Shown here in pieces: positions 5,948 through 6,047 of a DNA stretch of 6,047 nt (position 1 is its first letter; the number at the start of each line of letters is the position of its first letter). Source of the stretch: Candidatus Colwelliibacteriota bacterium (lineage in GTDB: Bacteria; Patescibacteriota; Minisyncoccia; UBA6257; Colwellbacteraceae). The stretch is from the NCBI GenBank assembly GCA_028711965.1, contig JAQTRD010000030.1, positions 1-6,047 on the forward strand. The letters run 5' to 3'. Made by a program: the position numbers and the translations under genes. Under the pieces are notes generated by a model, which saw only the letters and a list, made by a program, of their open reading frames with translations, was not told where the DNA came from and made no database searches.

Positions 5948-6047
5948 ATGAAATTAAAAAGGGTTGTAAAAATAATTTCCAAGATGCTCTTCGAAGCCGC
6001 TTTAATATGCGGCTTTGTCTTTTATTGCGCGGCGCCTTGGTTTGCGG
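5948..6047 (+). CDS. N-terminal fragment of a membrane or exported protein (3' end outside window)
   Basis: An ATG at 5948 opens a frame that runs to the window edge (33 codons). The peptide has five basic residues in its first 12 (MKLKRVVKIISK), then a hydrophobic stretch (MLFEAALICGFVFYCAAPWFA, about 13-33). This is the shape of a signal peptide, signal anchor or first membrane helix. AAAGGAA (5941-5947) is directly upstream; its AGG core is only 2 nt from the ATG, closer than usual. The likely promoter at 5915-5923 supports a real gene. I do not recognise the family from this much sequence. A terminator-like stem-loop at 5994-6015 lies inside the frame, which leaves some doubt that the ORF is an ordinary gene. 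Confidence 0.6.
   Translation, partial: MKLKRVVKIISKMLFEAALICGFVFYCAAPWFA
5994..6015 (+). other. Stem-loop resembling an intrinsic terminator, inside the start of the last ORF
   Basis: AAGCCGC (5994-6000) and GCGGCTT (6009-6015) are perfect reverse complements separated by the 8-nt loop TTTAATAT. The T-rich stretch TGTCTTTTATT follows (6016-6026). A GC-rich stem plus downstream T's is the look of a rho-independent terminator, but it lies within codons 16-23 of the ORF that begins at 5948. It may be coincidence of codon choice, an early-termination or attenuation device, or the terminator of the queA unit if the ORF is not real. Confidence 0.45.

Overview
This window looks like an ordinary stretch of chromosome from a member of the candidate phyla radiation (Patescibacteria), most likely of the Parcubacteria/Paceibacteria type. 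The placement is an inference. It rests on the pairing of a small membrane-anchored SIMPL (DUF541) protein with a Gmad2/GerMN protein, on a methyltransferase of a type I associate with these genomes, and on moderate GC with tightly packed genes. TGA ends znuC, the methyltransferase and queA, so the code is standard and not the TGA=Gly code of Gracilibacteria/SR1. No phage, transposon, CRISPR, rRNA or tRNA signal is visible. All genes run on the + strand.

Region 1 (2-1979) is a zinc-type ABC importer: the C-terminal part of the substrate-binding lipoprotein (znuA-like, cut by the window edge), the ATPase (znuC-like, with a His-rich tail) and the permease (znuB-like). The genes are spaced by 9 nt and then overlap by 17 nt, so they form one transcription unit. 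The binding protein would capture Zn2+ outside the membrane, the permease would pass it in, and the ATPase would drive transport.

Region 2 (1980-4625) starts with an extended -10 promoter in a 64-bp gap. It encodes three tightly spaced genes: an exported SIMPL-domain protein, an exported protein with an OB-like segment, a Gmad2 domain and a GerMN domain, and a cytosolic class I SAM-dependent methyltransferase. The two exported proteins each have an N-terminal membrane anchor and exactly two cysteines in the exported part. They probably act on the outer face of the membrane, but their functions are unknown.

Region 3 (4626-4742) is a short intergenic segment. It has a 9-bp minisatellite of five units that begins right after the methyltransferase stop, then a perfect 7-bp inverted repeat at the queA start.

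Region 4 (4728/4743-5807) is queA, the SAM:tRNA ribosyltransferase-isomerase of queuosine synthesis. A 140-bp gap follows, with a likely promoter, and then the first 33 codons of a membrane protein (5948 to the edge). Those codons contain a terminator-like stem-loop.

I see no convincing new multi-gene system. The observations most worth a second look are the nine-base repeat with its ATGA-overlapping mini-ORF, the inverted repeat over the queA start, the stem-loop inside the last ORF, and the linked pair of anchored, two-cysteine exported proteins.
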